A program made the translations under genes and the position numbers. Below, piece after piece: positions 9,051 through 17,451 of a stretch of DNA of 64,000 nucleotides. The stretch comes from Salinicola halimionae (lineage in GTDB: Bacteria; Pseudomonadota; Gammaproteobacteria; Pseudomonadales; Halomonadaceae). Positions within the stretch are counted from its first letter, which is position 1; the number at the start of each line of letters is the position of its first letter. The notes beneath the pieces are model-generated. The model did not search any database and had not been told where the DNA came from. It saw nothing but the letters and a program-made list of their open reading frames with translations. The stretch covers positions 308,864 to 372,863 of the forward strand of contig NZ_PZJQ01000004.1 of assembly GCF_003206065.1 (NCBI RefSeq), written 5' to 3'.

Positions 9051-12000
9051 TGAACTTTGCTAGCGTTTTCATCAGGCGCCCGATTTTTGCCACGGTCATC
9101 TCGGTCATCATTACGTTGATCGGCTTGATGGCGATGCGGACGTTGCCGATCGAGCAATATCCTCCCGTGGTACCGCCGACGATCAGCGTCTCCGCGACCT
9201 ACCCCGGCGCCAGCGCCCAGACCGTTTCGGACACCGTCGCTTCCGTCATCGCCCAGGAGATCAACGGCACCGAGGACATGATCTATCTGACCTCGAGCAG
9301 TTCCGACAGCGGTCAGATGTCGATGAGCGTCTATTTCAACATCGGTACCGACCCGCAGACGGCGACGATCAACGTCAACAACCGGGTTCAGCGCGCGCTG
9401 TCGCAGTTGCCCAGCGAGGTACAGTCGCAGGGTGTGACGGTCGAGCAGCGCTCGTCGAGCATTCTGCTGTTCGTCGGTATCACCTCGGACTCCGATGCCT
9501 ACGACTCGCTCTATCTGACCAACTACGCCAACATCAACGTGACGGACGAGCTTTCCCGGCTTCCCGGTGTGGGTCAGGCGGAAGTGCTGGGCAGCCAGGA
9601 ATTCGCCATGCGCGTGTGGCTCAATCCGGACAAACTTTCACAGTATGATTTGACGCCGGCCGAGGTCTCTTCCGCGATTCAGGCTCAGAACGCGGTGGTG
9701 GCGGGCGGTAAGCTTGGCGCCGAGCCTCAGAGCGATCCGACACCCTATACCTATACCATCACCACCCAAGGGCGTTACGAGAACGTCGACCAGTTCCGCG
9801 AGATCGTGCTGCGCACCAATCCGGACGGCTCTTCGCTGCGCCTAAGTGATGTCGCGCGAATCGAGCTGGGCAAGAATAGTTACGGGATACAGGCTTACGT
9901 CAACAACAAGCCGATTGCACCAATCGCGATTTACCTGCAGCCGGGTGCTAACGCGCTGGACGTGGCCAATGAAGTCAAGCAGTCCATGGCGGATCTCAAG
10001 ACGCGTTTCCCGCCGGGGCTCGACTTCGATATTCCCTACGACACCACGCTGTTCATCGATGCGTCCATCGAGTCTGTCGAACACACATTCATCGAGGCTC
10101 TGCTTCTCGTCGCGGTGATCGTGTTCCTATTCCTGCAGAGCTGGCGTTCGACCTTGGTGGCGATGTCGGTGGTGCCGATTTCGGTCGTAGGAACGTTTGC
10201 CGGCATGTATCTGCTCGACTTCTCGATCAATTTGCTGTCGCTGTTTGGCATGATATTGGCGATCGGGATCGTGGTAGATGACGCTATCGTCGTCATCGAA
10301 AACGTCGAACGCATCATGGAAGAGGATGAAGAAGCGACACCGTTCAGCGCTGCGCTCGAGGCCATGAAAGAGGTGTCTGGTGCGGTCATCGCGACGGCCT
10401 TCATCATGTCGGCAGTGTTCGTGCCGGTTGGTTTTATGAGCGGCCTGACCGGCCAGATGTACCAGCAGTTCGCGATCACTATTGCGATCTCGGTGGCGAT
10501 ATCGGCCATCGTGGCCCTGTCTTTCACGCCGGCCATGAGCGCGATCTTCCTCAAGCATCAGGATCGCATGAAGCAGTCCAAGTTCGTGCGCGTCATCCGC
10601 AAGCCGTTCGACTGGTTCAACAAGATCTTCGACAAGATCACAGACTTCTTCATGGCGATCACCAACTTCATCATTCATCAGCTCTGGCTGGTCGTGGTTG
10701 GCCTGGTCGCAGCCGGTGTTGTCTCGTGGATGATCTTTGCCCAGTTGCCAGCGGCGCTGTTGCCTTCCGAGGATCAGGGCGTCGCCTTGGCCGCCGTCAA
10801 CTTGCCGGCGGGATCCTCGGTAGCGCGCACCGATGCTTACGTGCAGGAGCTCAGTCAACGTCTGCGCGACGAGGTACCGGGGATCAATTTTGTCACCGGT
10901 ATCCCGGGGTTCGATATTCTGTCGAGTTCGCCCAATACCGCCAAGGGCACGGTCTTCGTCACCATGAAGCCTTGGTCGGAGCGTGATATCACCATCGATC
11001 AGTTGACCCAGAAGATCATGCAGATCGGCGCGCAGATCCAGGGCGGTAAGACTGTTGCGTTCAACCTGCCGCCGATCCAGGGTCTGTCGCCGACCGGCGG
11101 GTTTACCGGTTACCTCCAGGCATACGGTGGCGATACGTCGCAGCAATTGGCAGAGGCGGCAGGCAAGGTGATGCAGGCGGCAGCCAAACGGCCGGAGCTT
11201 GCGGGTGTCTTCTCGTCACTCGATGTCAACGTGCCGGTTTACAAGGCTGATGTCGATACCGAGAAGGCGCGCAGTCTGGGGGTGGATATCAGCGATTTGA
11301 ATACCACCATGGCGAGTACCTTCGGCAGTGCGTTCGTCAATTATTTCACGAGCTCGGGCCGTAACTTCCAGGTCTATCTTCAATCCGAGGACGACTTCCG
11401 GCGCAACCCGGATGACCTGAGCAAGGTCTACGTGCGTGGCGGCGACGGTCAGCGTATTCCGCTGTCGGAGTTGGTGACCCTGACCCGCGGCAAGGCACCG
11501 TCGGTGCTGCAGCGTTACAATACCTATTCGGCTGCTCAATTTTCCGGCGGCCCGGCACCGGGCTATAGCTCCGGAGAAGCGGTGCAGGCGATGCAGGAAG
11601 TGGTGACCAATACTCTGGGCACCAATTACGGAATGGGTTGGAGCGGCGAGGCCTATCAGCAGGTCAACGTGGGGACGGCAGCGACGTTGGCGTTGTCGTT
11701 CGGCGTGATCATGATGTTCCTGATCCTGGCGGCGCAGTACGAAAGCTGGACCTTGCCCTTGGCGGTGGTTTCCGCGGTGCCGTTCGCCTTCGTCGGCGCG
11801 ATCCTCGCAGTCTATCTGGCGGGCTTGAGTACGAGCGTCTATCTGCAGGTGGGCTTGTTGGTGGTGGTCGGGTTGGCGGCGAAAAACGCCATCCTGATCG
11901 TCGAGTTCGCCGAGCAGCAGCGCAAACATGCGGGGCTATCGGTGGTCGATGCGGCCAAGGTGGCGGCTCGTCAACGTTTCCGTCCCATCGTGATGACCTC

Positions 12001-12241
12001 GCTGGCGTTTATCGGCGGCACCTTGCCGCTGGCGTTGGCGTCGGGTGCCAGCGCGGCGAGTCGTAATCAGATCGGCACGCCGGTGGTGGGCGGCATGATT
12101 TCGATCACGTTGCTGGCCACGATCTTCGTACCGGCGACCTATGTACTGATCATGAAGGTCACGCATGGGTTGCAGTCCAGACTGGGCAAGAATAAGCCCA
12201 GCGAGGATCGACAGTCGTTGGAATCGCGCGAAAGTCATTGA
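9050..12241 (+). CDS. acrB: RND multidrug efflux transporter (AcrB/MexB family)
   Basis: A 1063-residue HAE1-type inner-membrane pump. The N-terminus FIRRPIFATVISVIITLIGLMA is the typical first helix region, and GIVVDDAIVVIENVERI (about residues 402-418) contains the Asp-Asp proton-relay pair of transmembrane helix 4. Two large periplasmic loops and twelve helices are evident from the hydrophobic pattern. It should form a tripartite pump with the AcrA-like adaptor and an outer-membrane TolC-like channel; no TolC gene is in the window. Drug range cannot be predicted. Confidence 0.95.
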   Translation: MNFASVFIRRPIFATVISVIITLIGLMAMRTLPIEQYPPVVPPTISVSATYPGASAQTVSDTVASVIAQEINGTEDMIYLTSSSSDSGQMSMSVYFNIGTDPQTATINVNNRVQRALSQLPSEVQSQGVTVEQRSSSILLFVGITSDSDAYDSLYLTNYANINVTDELSRLPGVGQAEVLGSQEFAMRVWLNPDKLSQYDLTPAEVSSAIQAQNAVVAGGKLGAEPQSDPTPYTYTITTQGRYENVDQFREIVLRTNPDGSSLRLSDVARIELGKNSYGIQAYVNNKPIAPIAIYLQPGANALDVANEVKQSMADLKTRFPPGLDFDIPYDTTLFIDASIESVEHTFIEALLLVAVIVFLFLQSWRSTLVAMSVVPISVVGTFAGMYLLDFSINLLSLFGMILAIGIVVDDAIVVIENVERIMEEDEEATPFSAALEAMKEVSGAVIATAFIMSAVFVPVGFMSGLTGQMYQQFAITIAISVAISAIVALSFTPAMSAIFLKHQDRMKQSKFVRVIRKPFDWFNKIFDKITDFFMAITNFIIHQLWLVVVGLVAAGVVSWMIFAQLPAALLPSEDQGVALAAVNLPAGSSVARTDAYVQELSQRLRDEVPGINFVTGIPGFDILSSSPNTAKGTVFVTMKPWSERDITIDQLTQKIMQIGAQIQGGKTVAFNLPPIQGLSPTGGFTGYLQAYGGDTSQQLAEAAGKVMQAAAKRPELAGVFSSLDVNVPVYKADVDTEKARSLGVDISDLNTTMASTFGSAFVNYFTSSGRNFQVYLQSEDDFRRNPDDLSKVYVRGGDGQRIPLSELVTLTRGKAPSVLQRYNTYSAAQFSGGPAPGYSSGEAVQAMQEVVTNTLGTNYGMGWSGEAYQQVNVGTAATLALSFGVIMMFLILAAQYESWTLPLAVVSAVPFAFVGAILAVYLAGLSTSVYLQVGLLVVVGLAAKNAILIVEFAEQQRKHAGLSVVDAAKVAARQRFRPIVMTSLAFIGGTLPLALASGASAASRNQIGTPVVGGMISITLLATIFVPATYVLIMKVTHGLQSRLGKNKPSEDRQSLESRESH

Positions 12242-12280
12242 TCGGTTCTACTCCGAACGATCGAAAATGCGGTTCCTCGA

Positions 12281-12313
12281 AGGCAACCTCCTATGGGGGT
12301 TGCCTTTTTTATT
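12281..12313 (+). terminator. Intrinsic terminator after acrB
   Basis: AGGCAACC at 12281-12288 pairs with GGTTGCCT at 12298-12305, a perfect eight-base stem with a nine-base loop, immediately followed by a run of T. It lies 40 bases after the acrB stop and closes the acrAB transcript. Confidence 0.9.
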
Positions 12314-12608
12314 TGCCGTCATCCTTACCGTTCCAACTGTTATTGAAACAGGCTTTGACGCTTCCTGAGCAGTGGCATATATCTGTAGGCAGCGGCATCA
12401 GCCCGTGAATGGAGCGGGGGCCGACGCGCCGAGGCGCCTGTCAGCCCGCAACTCATATCTCATTCTTTATCCCCAGGAGGATCATCATTACAGCCGTTGG
12501 CCCGCTGCTTAACGCCGGTTATCGTCGTTGAGTGTCATTGGCGCGCACGATAAAGGGTCGACGCTGGTTAGTACCGACTGGTGGACCGGATGTTCGGGGA
12601 GGCTGAAC
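12314..12608 (+). promoter_or_regulatory. Leader/promoter region of the glucan-trehalose operon
   Basis: About 295 bases between the acrB terminator and the preferred glgA start. The only AT-rich patch is CATATATCTG near 12374, which could serve as a -10-like element. There is a stray AGGAGG-like site (CCAGGAGGATC near 12475) not followed by a convincing reading frame. No known operator was recognised. The promoter of the operon is expected here, but it cannot be placed precisely. Confidence 0.4.
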
Positions 12609-14216
12609 ATGACGCAGGCCGTAGTTCATGGAAAGAACCGTCAGACGGTAGCGAGAAGTGGGGAGGCGGCACGCTGGCTCGCGCCGATGTCTGGAAAAGG
12701 AGCGGCAAACGCTTCCAGAAGTGCCTTGTCGCGCCCCATTCCATCGGCGCCGGAACGTCACCGGCGTGTATTGTTCGTAACGACCGAGATTGCCGATTTC
12801 ATCAAGGCTGGCGGATTGGGTGATGTATCTGCCGCACTGCCACGCGCATTGAGGCCCAACTACGACGTGCGCGTATTGATGCCTGGTTATCGCCAGTTAT
12901 TGACCGCCGGACGGCCGATCGTCCATGTCGCCAGTCTTCCTGCTAGCCACGATCTGCCAGCCTGCGAAATCGGCCGTCTGCTTTGTGAAGATGGCTTGAT
13001 CGTTTACGTGGTGCTGTGCCCCGAACTTTACGATCGGGTCGGCAATGCCTACGGCGACGAGCTGGGCGTGGGCTGGGCCGATAACGATGTTCGCTTCGCT
13101 CGGTTGGCGATGGCAGCTGCCGAGATCGTCAACGATGCCTCTCTGCTCGATTGGCAGGTCGATTTGCTACATCTCAATGATTGGGCCACCGGGCTGACGG
13201 CGGGATACGTGCGTTGGCTCGGCAGGCGTTATGTCCCCTCGGTCTACACCATTCACAATCTTGCCTATCAGGGTGTTTTCCCGGTCGAGCGCTTGGCGGC
13301 GTTGGGCATTCCGAAAACTGCTTTTCATATCGACGGCGTCGAATTCCATGGTCAGCTCTCGTTCATGAAGGCGGGGCTCTCCTATGCCTCCCATGTCACT
13401 ACCGTCAGCGGCAACTATGCCGTCGAGATCACCACGCCAGCGTTGGGTTGCGGCCTTGAGGGGTTGCTGAAGAAGCGTGCGCTGGAGGGCCGTCTAAGCG
13501 GTTTGCTCAACGGTATCGACGATCACTGGGATCCGCGTACCGATTCGCATCTGGCGCCCAATTTCGGCATCAACGACTGGCACGGCAAGCGTGCCAACAC
13601 TCAGCGTGTGCGTCGAATGTTCGGGCTGGCGCCCAGCGGCGGCCCGCTGTTCGCGGTGGTCTCGCGGTTAGTCGCGCAGAAAGGGCTTGATCTGACCATC
13701 GATGTGACCGATGCCATCGTGCGAGCCGGTGGCCAACTGGTGGTGATCGGTCAGGGTGAACATGCTATCGAGCAAGAGCTGGTCGAGATGGCGGCGCTCT
13801 ACCCGGGTCAGGTTGGTGTCAATATCGGCTTCGACGAGGGCGAGGCGCGTCAAATCTATGCCGGTAGCGACTTTCTACTGATGCCGTCGCGTTTCGAGCC
13901 TTGCGGGCTCAGCCAGCTCTATGCGCAGCGCTTCGGCTCGCTGCCGATCGCTCATCGAACCGGAGGGCTCGCGGACACGATTCAGGATGGCATCAATGGC
14001 CTGCTGTTTGACGATATGAACCTGGAAAACTATCGCGCCACCGTGCTGAGAGCCTTCGATCTGTTCCGGGCGACCGATCTGTTCTACGCCATGCGTCGGG
14101 CGGCAATGGCGGGGCGGCTGCATTGGCGCCAAGCCGTGATTCCCTATCGCCGGCTCTATGCCGATCTGCTGACGGAGGCGACCGTTCGATCCGACGATGT
14201 CGCGGCAAGACGATGA
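12609..14216 (+). CDS. glgA: Glycogen/starch synthase (GT5 family)
   Basis: A 535-residue retaining glycosyltransferase that extends alpha-1,4-glucan from ADP-glucose. After a 50-residue non-conserved extension comes VLFVTTEIADFIKAGGLGDV, the GlgA N-terminal nucleotide-sugar motif with its Lys-Gly-Gly-Leu. The C-terminal FEPCGLSQLYAQRFGSLPI segment carries the retaining GT-B E-x7-E-like region. GGGGAGG at 12596-12602 is six bases before ATG 12609, so this is preferred over the in-frame ATG at 12528. It is the first gene of the glucan-trehalose operon and its TGA overlaps the next start (ATGA). No glgC is visible nearby. Confidence 0.93.
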   Translation: MTQAVVHGKNRQTVARSGEAARWLAPMSGKGAANASRSALSRPIPSAPERHRRVLFVTTEIADFIKAGGLGDVSAALPRALRPNYDVRVLMPGYRQLLTAGRPIVHVASLPASHDLPACEIGRLLCEDGLIVYVVLCPELYDRVGNAYGDELGVGWADNDVRFARLAMAAAEIVNDASLLDWQVDLLHLNDWATGLTAGYVRWLGRRYVPSVYTIHNLAYQGVFPVERLAALGIPKTAFHIDGVEFHGQLSFMKAGLSYASHVTTVSGNYAVEITTPALGCGLEGLLKKRALEGRLSGLLNGIDDHWDPRTDSHLAPNFGINDWHGKRANTQRVRRMFGLAPSGGPLFAVVSRLVAQKGLDLTIDVTDAIVRAGGQLVVIGQGEHAIEQELVEMAALYPGQVGVNIGFDEGEARQIYAGSDFLLMPSRFEPCGLSQLYAQRFGSLPIAHRTGGLADTIQDGINGLLFDDMNLENYRATVLRAFDLFRATDLFYAMRRAAMAGRLHWRQAVIPYRRLYADLLTEATVRSDDVAARR

Positions 14217-15577
14217 CGGATTCCAGCGAAGAGGGTACCGATGGCGAGAGTGCCAGTGAAAAGGGCGCTTCGAGACACTCGGAAACTCCGGGTATAGGTA
14301 CGGGCTCCGTCGCGGTGCGGCGCGTCATGGCCAGCCCCAGCCAGGGTGGCAAGATGAGAACTAGCGAGTGGCTGGGCATCTGGTCCTGGGACGATGGTGA
14401 CTGGATGCGCGCCAGGCCTGGGCGACATGGGGGAGAAATGCCTCTGGCGTTTTATCGTCTGTGTGCACTGGACTGGTATCTATCCCGCCTGCCCCTGCCA
14501 TTGAACTGGAATCGTCTCGCCGAGGAGCTAGTGCCCTATGTGGCCGACCTGGGCTTCACACATATCGTTCTCGATGAAGCGCTGATCAGTCAACCGCATA
14601 GCGTCGTCTGCCAGTTCATCGAAACCTGCCATATTGCCGGTGTCGGCGTAGTCGTCGTCTATCCGTCCACCCCGACCATGAATCAGGCGCAATTTCTGGC
14701 GTGGTGCGAACGCTGTCATATCGATGGTTTCGAGGAGGTGAGTGATCACTTAACAGAAAGCCTAGGTGCCAAATGCCGATTGTTTCTGAGTGCTACCACT
14801 CAGCCGGCATTGGAACTCGAACGTCGGCCGGAGTGGCGTAACGCTAGTGCCGACTATCTGGCGCTGACGCCTGCCGAGCGCAGTCAGCATCACGCCACCT
14901 GGGTTTCTTCGCTGACCCCTCGCGAGCGTAGTCGCGGCTTACTGGAGCAAGTTCCCGATGAAACGCGTGCGTTGGGGCGGTGGCGACAACGTGTCCATGG
15001 CGATGACTGGCAGCGTTTTGCAGCGTTCAGGGCATGTCTGGCATTGATGTGGGCGCTACCCGGCGACAAGCAGGTCGCGATGGGGGTCGAGCTCGGCCAG
15101 GTTCTGGCAGAACCCCATGAAGCTGGCCTGCACTGGCCGCTGCTCTTTGAGAGTCGTCATGCGGGGATGCTGCGCCTGGTGGCCGATCTCAACCGTCTTT
15201 ACGTCAACGAACCGGCGCTGCAGGTTCGCGGCGAGGATCGCCTGGGGTTCGAGTGGCTGGTCGATGACGATAGCGACAACTGCGTGATCGTCTTTGCCCG
15301 CCATGGTGAAAGTGGCCATGCCAGCCTGATCTGCCTGTGTAACTTTCAGGCCTGCGTTCATTATCGCTACCGGTTGGGCGTACCCAGTGCCGGATGGTGG
15401 CATGAGACCCTGAATAGCGACAGCGTCTTCTACGGTGGCAGCAATGTGGGTAACGGCCGCGGGGCAACGACGGAGCCGATACCCAGCCATGGTCATGCTC
15501 AGTCGCTTGCCGTCACGGTGCCACCGATGGCGACCCTGTTTCTGCGCCACGAAAATTGGTATGAGGATGCCCCATGA
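14213..15577 (+). CDS. GlgB-like pseudo-enzyme (catalytically degenerate branching-enzyme paralogue)
   Basis: A 454-residue GH13-like protein coupled by ATGA overlaps to glgA upstream and treZ downstream. Its C-terminal 130 residues ([36 protein letters not shown]) and barrel pieces (LAEELVPYVADLGFTHI, FIETCHIAGVGVVV, LALMWALPGDK) align segment by segment with the GlgB encoded at 30799-33036. It lacks the CBM48-containing N-terminal half. The branching-enzyme nucleophile motif ALRVDAV is replaced by GFEEVSD, IAEES by LFLSAT, and ISHDE by LTPRE, so all three catalytic acids appear lost. A later start at ATG 14354 (MRTSEWLG), exactly where GlgB homology begins, is an alternative. The intact frame and overlaps suggest a maintained glucan-binding or scaffolding role; this is inference. 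Confidence 0.8.
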   Translation: MTDSSEEGTDGESASEKGASRHSETPGIGTGSVAVRRVMASPSQGGKMRTSEWLGIWSWDDGDWMRARPGRHGGEMPLAFYRLCALDWYLSRLPLPLNWNRLAEELVPYVADLGFTHIVLDEALISQPHSVVCQFIETCHIAGVGVVVVYPSTPTMNQAQFLAWCERCHIDGFEEVSDHLTESLGAKCRLFLSATTQPALELERRPEWRNASADYLALTPAERSQHHATWVSSLTPRERSRGLLEQVPDETRALGRWRQRVHGDDWQRFAAFRACLALMWALPGDKQVAMGVELGQVLAEPHEAGLHWPLLFESRHAGMLRLVADLNRLYVNEPALQVRGEDRLGFEWLVDDDSDNCVIVFARHGESGHASLICLCNFQACVHYRYRLGVPSAGWWHETLNSDSVFYGGSNVGNGRGATTEPIPSHGHAQSLAVTVPPMATLFLRHENWYEDAP

Positions 15578-17451
15578 ATGCGACATCTCAAGCGGGTGAG
15601 TCGAATGTGACCACCGCGCAATCCGGCAAGTCGAGGGAGGCAACCTGGGCGCCTTTCTATGGCGCGTCGCCTGTCGCCAATGGGCATGTTCGTTTTCGTC
15701 TGTGGGCCCCGAGTGCACTGCGGGTCGATTTGGAGTGCGAGGGAATGGCTCCGCGAGCGATGGTGCCCGTGGCGGACGGACATTTCGAACTCGAACTCGA
15801 CTTCGACCGCGAGAGCCAGCCTCGCATTGCCTATCGCTACCGAGTCTTTGTCGAAGGTGATGACGAAGGTATTGCGGTTCCCGATCCCGCTTCGAGAGCC
15901 TTGCGCGACGGCGTCGATGGCTGGACCTGCGTTGTCGACCCGAATCGCTACACCTGGCGACAGACAGAATGGCGTGGCCGGCCGTGGGAAGAGACGGTCA
16001 TCTACGAGGTCCATCTGAGTGCCTGCGGAGGAATCGACGGTTTGCGTCGTCGGTTGCCGGCGCTGGTAGAACTGGGAATTACCGCGATCGAACTGATGCC
16101 GGTCGCCGAATGTCCGGGACGTCGCAACTGGGGCTATGACGGCGTTCAACCCTACGCCGTCGCCGCCTATTACGGTACTCCGGAAGCGCTCAAGGCGCTG
16201 ATCGACGAGGCTCACGGGCACGGATTGATGGTCTTCCTCGACGTGGTCTATAACCATTTCGGGCCGGACGGCAATTATCTTCCGCACTACGCCAAGCCAT
16301 TCTTTCGCGACGACTTGCAGACGCCATGGGGCGATGCGATCGATTTTCGACTGCCTCAGGTGCGGCGTTTCTTCACAGACAATGCGCTGATGTGGTTGCT
16401 CGAATACCGTTTCGACGGGCTCAGATTCGATGCCGTTCACGCCATCAGCGAGCGTGATTTTCTGGTCGAGCTTGGGGAAACCCTGAGGGATCGAGTCGGT
16501 CGCGAGCGGTACTGCCATTTGATTCTGGAAAACGAGCACAATCAGTCCAGCTTGCTGAGCCCCGAACTTTACGATGCGCAGTGGGCGGACGATTGGCACA
16601 ACGTGATGCATGTTCTTTTGACCGACGAGCGTGAGGGCTACTACGCCGACTTCGTCGAAGACGCCACGGAAAAACTCTCGACGGCGCTTGGCGAAGGCTT
16701 CATCTATCAGGGCCAACCGTCGCGCAAGGGCGAAGCGCGTGGGGAGCCTAGCGGTCATCTGCCGCCCACCGCGTTCGTCAATTTTCTACAGAACCATGAC
16801 CAGATCGGTAACCGCGCGCTGGGCGATCGTCTACCACATCTGACCGAGCCGAATGCGCTCGACGCGGCGATGCTGCTATTGCTGCTTTCGCCGGCCATTC
16901 CGTTGCTGTTCATGGGTGAGGAATGGGGTTCGACGCGCCCTTTTCTGTTCTTCACCGATCATCGTGATGCCTTGGCGGATGCGGTACGGGAAGGGCGACG
17001 CCGCGAGTTCGCGGAATTTAGTGCGTTCGAGGATCCGGCTCAGCGGGAACGTATTCCCGACCCCAATGCCCTGTCCACGTTCGAAGCATCCTGTCTTGAT
17101 GACGCCGAAGCCGATGCACCCGAGCATCGCCGCGTTCGCGAACGCTTTCGCCGCTGGCTGGCGCTGCGGCATCAGTACATCATCCCCGGTCTCGAGGGCT
17201 GTCGCGCCGTCGGTTCTCGCGTCGTTGCCGCCAAGGCGGTGGAAGCCCGCTGGCAGTTGGGAAATGGGCAGATGCTAACCATTGCCCTCAATCTCTCCGG
17301 GCAGGAAATCGTCTACAACCGGCAGCCGTTGCCGCTTGTCGTCTCGCGGGAGGAGATCGTCGATCAGCTCGACGAGGGCCGGCTTCCGGCGCAGAGCAGC
17401 GCAGTCTGGCTTCAGCCAACCGATACCGCGGCGGGAGCGACACCAGCATGA
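15574..17451 (+). CDS. treZ: Malto-oligosyltrehalose trehalohydrolase
   Basis: A 625-residue GH13 enzyme that cleaves the alpha-1,4 bond next to the trehalosyl end made by TreY, releasing trehalose. An N-terminal carbohydrate-binding beta domain (VRFRLWAPSALRVDLE) precedes the barrel. Catalytic residues seen are Asp286 in LRFDAVHAI, Glu319 in LILENEHNQ and Asp409 in QNHDQIGNRA; the NRA-type sequence after the third Asp and NWGYDGVQPYAV are typical of TreZ. The ATGA overlaps on both sides give coupling to the GlgB-like gene and malQ. Confident assignment. Confidence 0.95.
   Translation: MNATSQAGESNVTTAQSGKSREATWAPFYGASPVANGHVRFRLWAPSALRVDLECEGMAPRAMVPVADGHFELELDFDRESQPRIAYRYRVFVEGDDEGIAVPDPASRALRDGVDGWTCVVDPNRYTWRQTEWRGRPWEETVIYEVHLSACGGIDGLRRRLPALVELGITAIELMPVAECPGRRNWGYDGVQPYAVAAYYGTPEALKALIDEAHGHGLMVFLDVVYNHFGPDGNYLPHYAKPFFRDDLQTPWGDAIDFRLPQVRRFFTDNALMWLLEYRFDGLRFDAVHAISERDFLVELGETLRDRVGRERYCHLILENEHNQSSLLSPELYDAQWADDWHNVMHVLLTDEREGYYADFVEDATEKLSTALGEGFIYQGQPSRKGEARGEPSGHLPPTAFVNFLQNHDQIGNRALGDRLPHLTEPNALDAAMLLLLLSPAIPLLFMGEEWGSTRPFLFFTDHRDALADAVREGRRREFAEFSAFEDPAQRERIPDPNALSTFEASCLDDAEADAPEHRRVRERFRRWLALRHQYIIPGLEGCRAVGSRVVAAKAVEARWQLGNGQMLTIALNLSGQEIVYNRQPLPLVVSREEIVDQLDEGRLPAQSSAVWLQPTDTAAGATPA

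Noticed and set aside
12475-12530. A gene starting after the AGGAGG near 12475
   Set aside because: No open frame of useful length with a start codon at proper spacing follows; the real glgA ribosome site is at 12596-12602.
14213-15577. Calling this gene an active alpha-amylase or a second branching enzyme
   Set aside because: All three positions aligned with GH13 catalytic acids of the in-window GlgB are non-acidic or displaced, so activity of that type is not supported.
15499-16758. 419-codon leftward frame opposite treZ
   Set aside because: It is fully covered by treZ, whose catalytic motifs are intact, and the translation is low-complexity with no family match.
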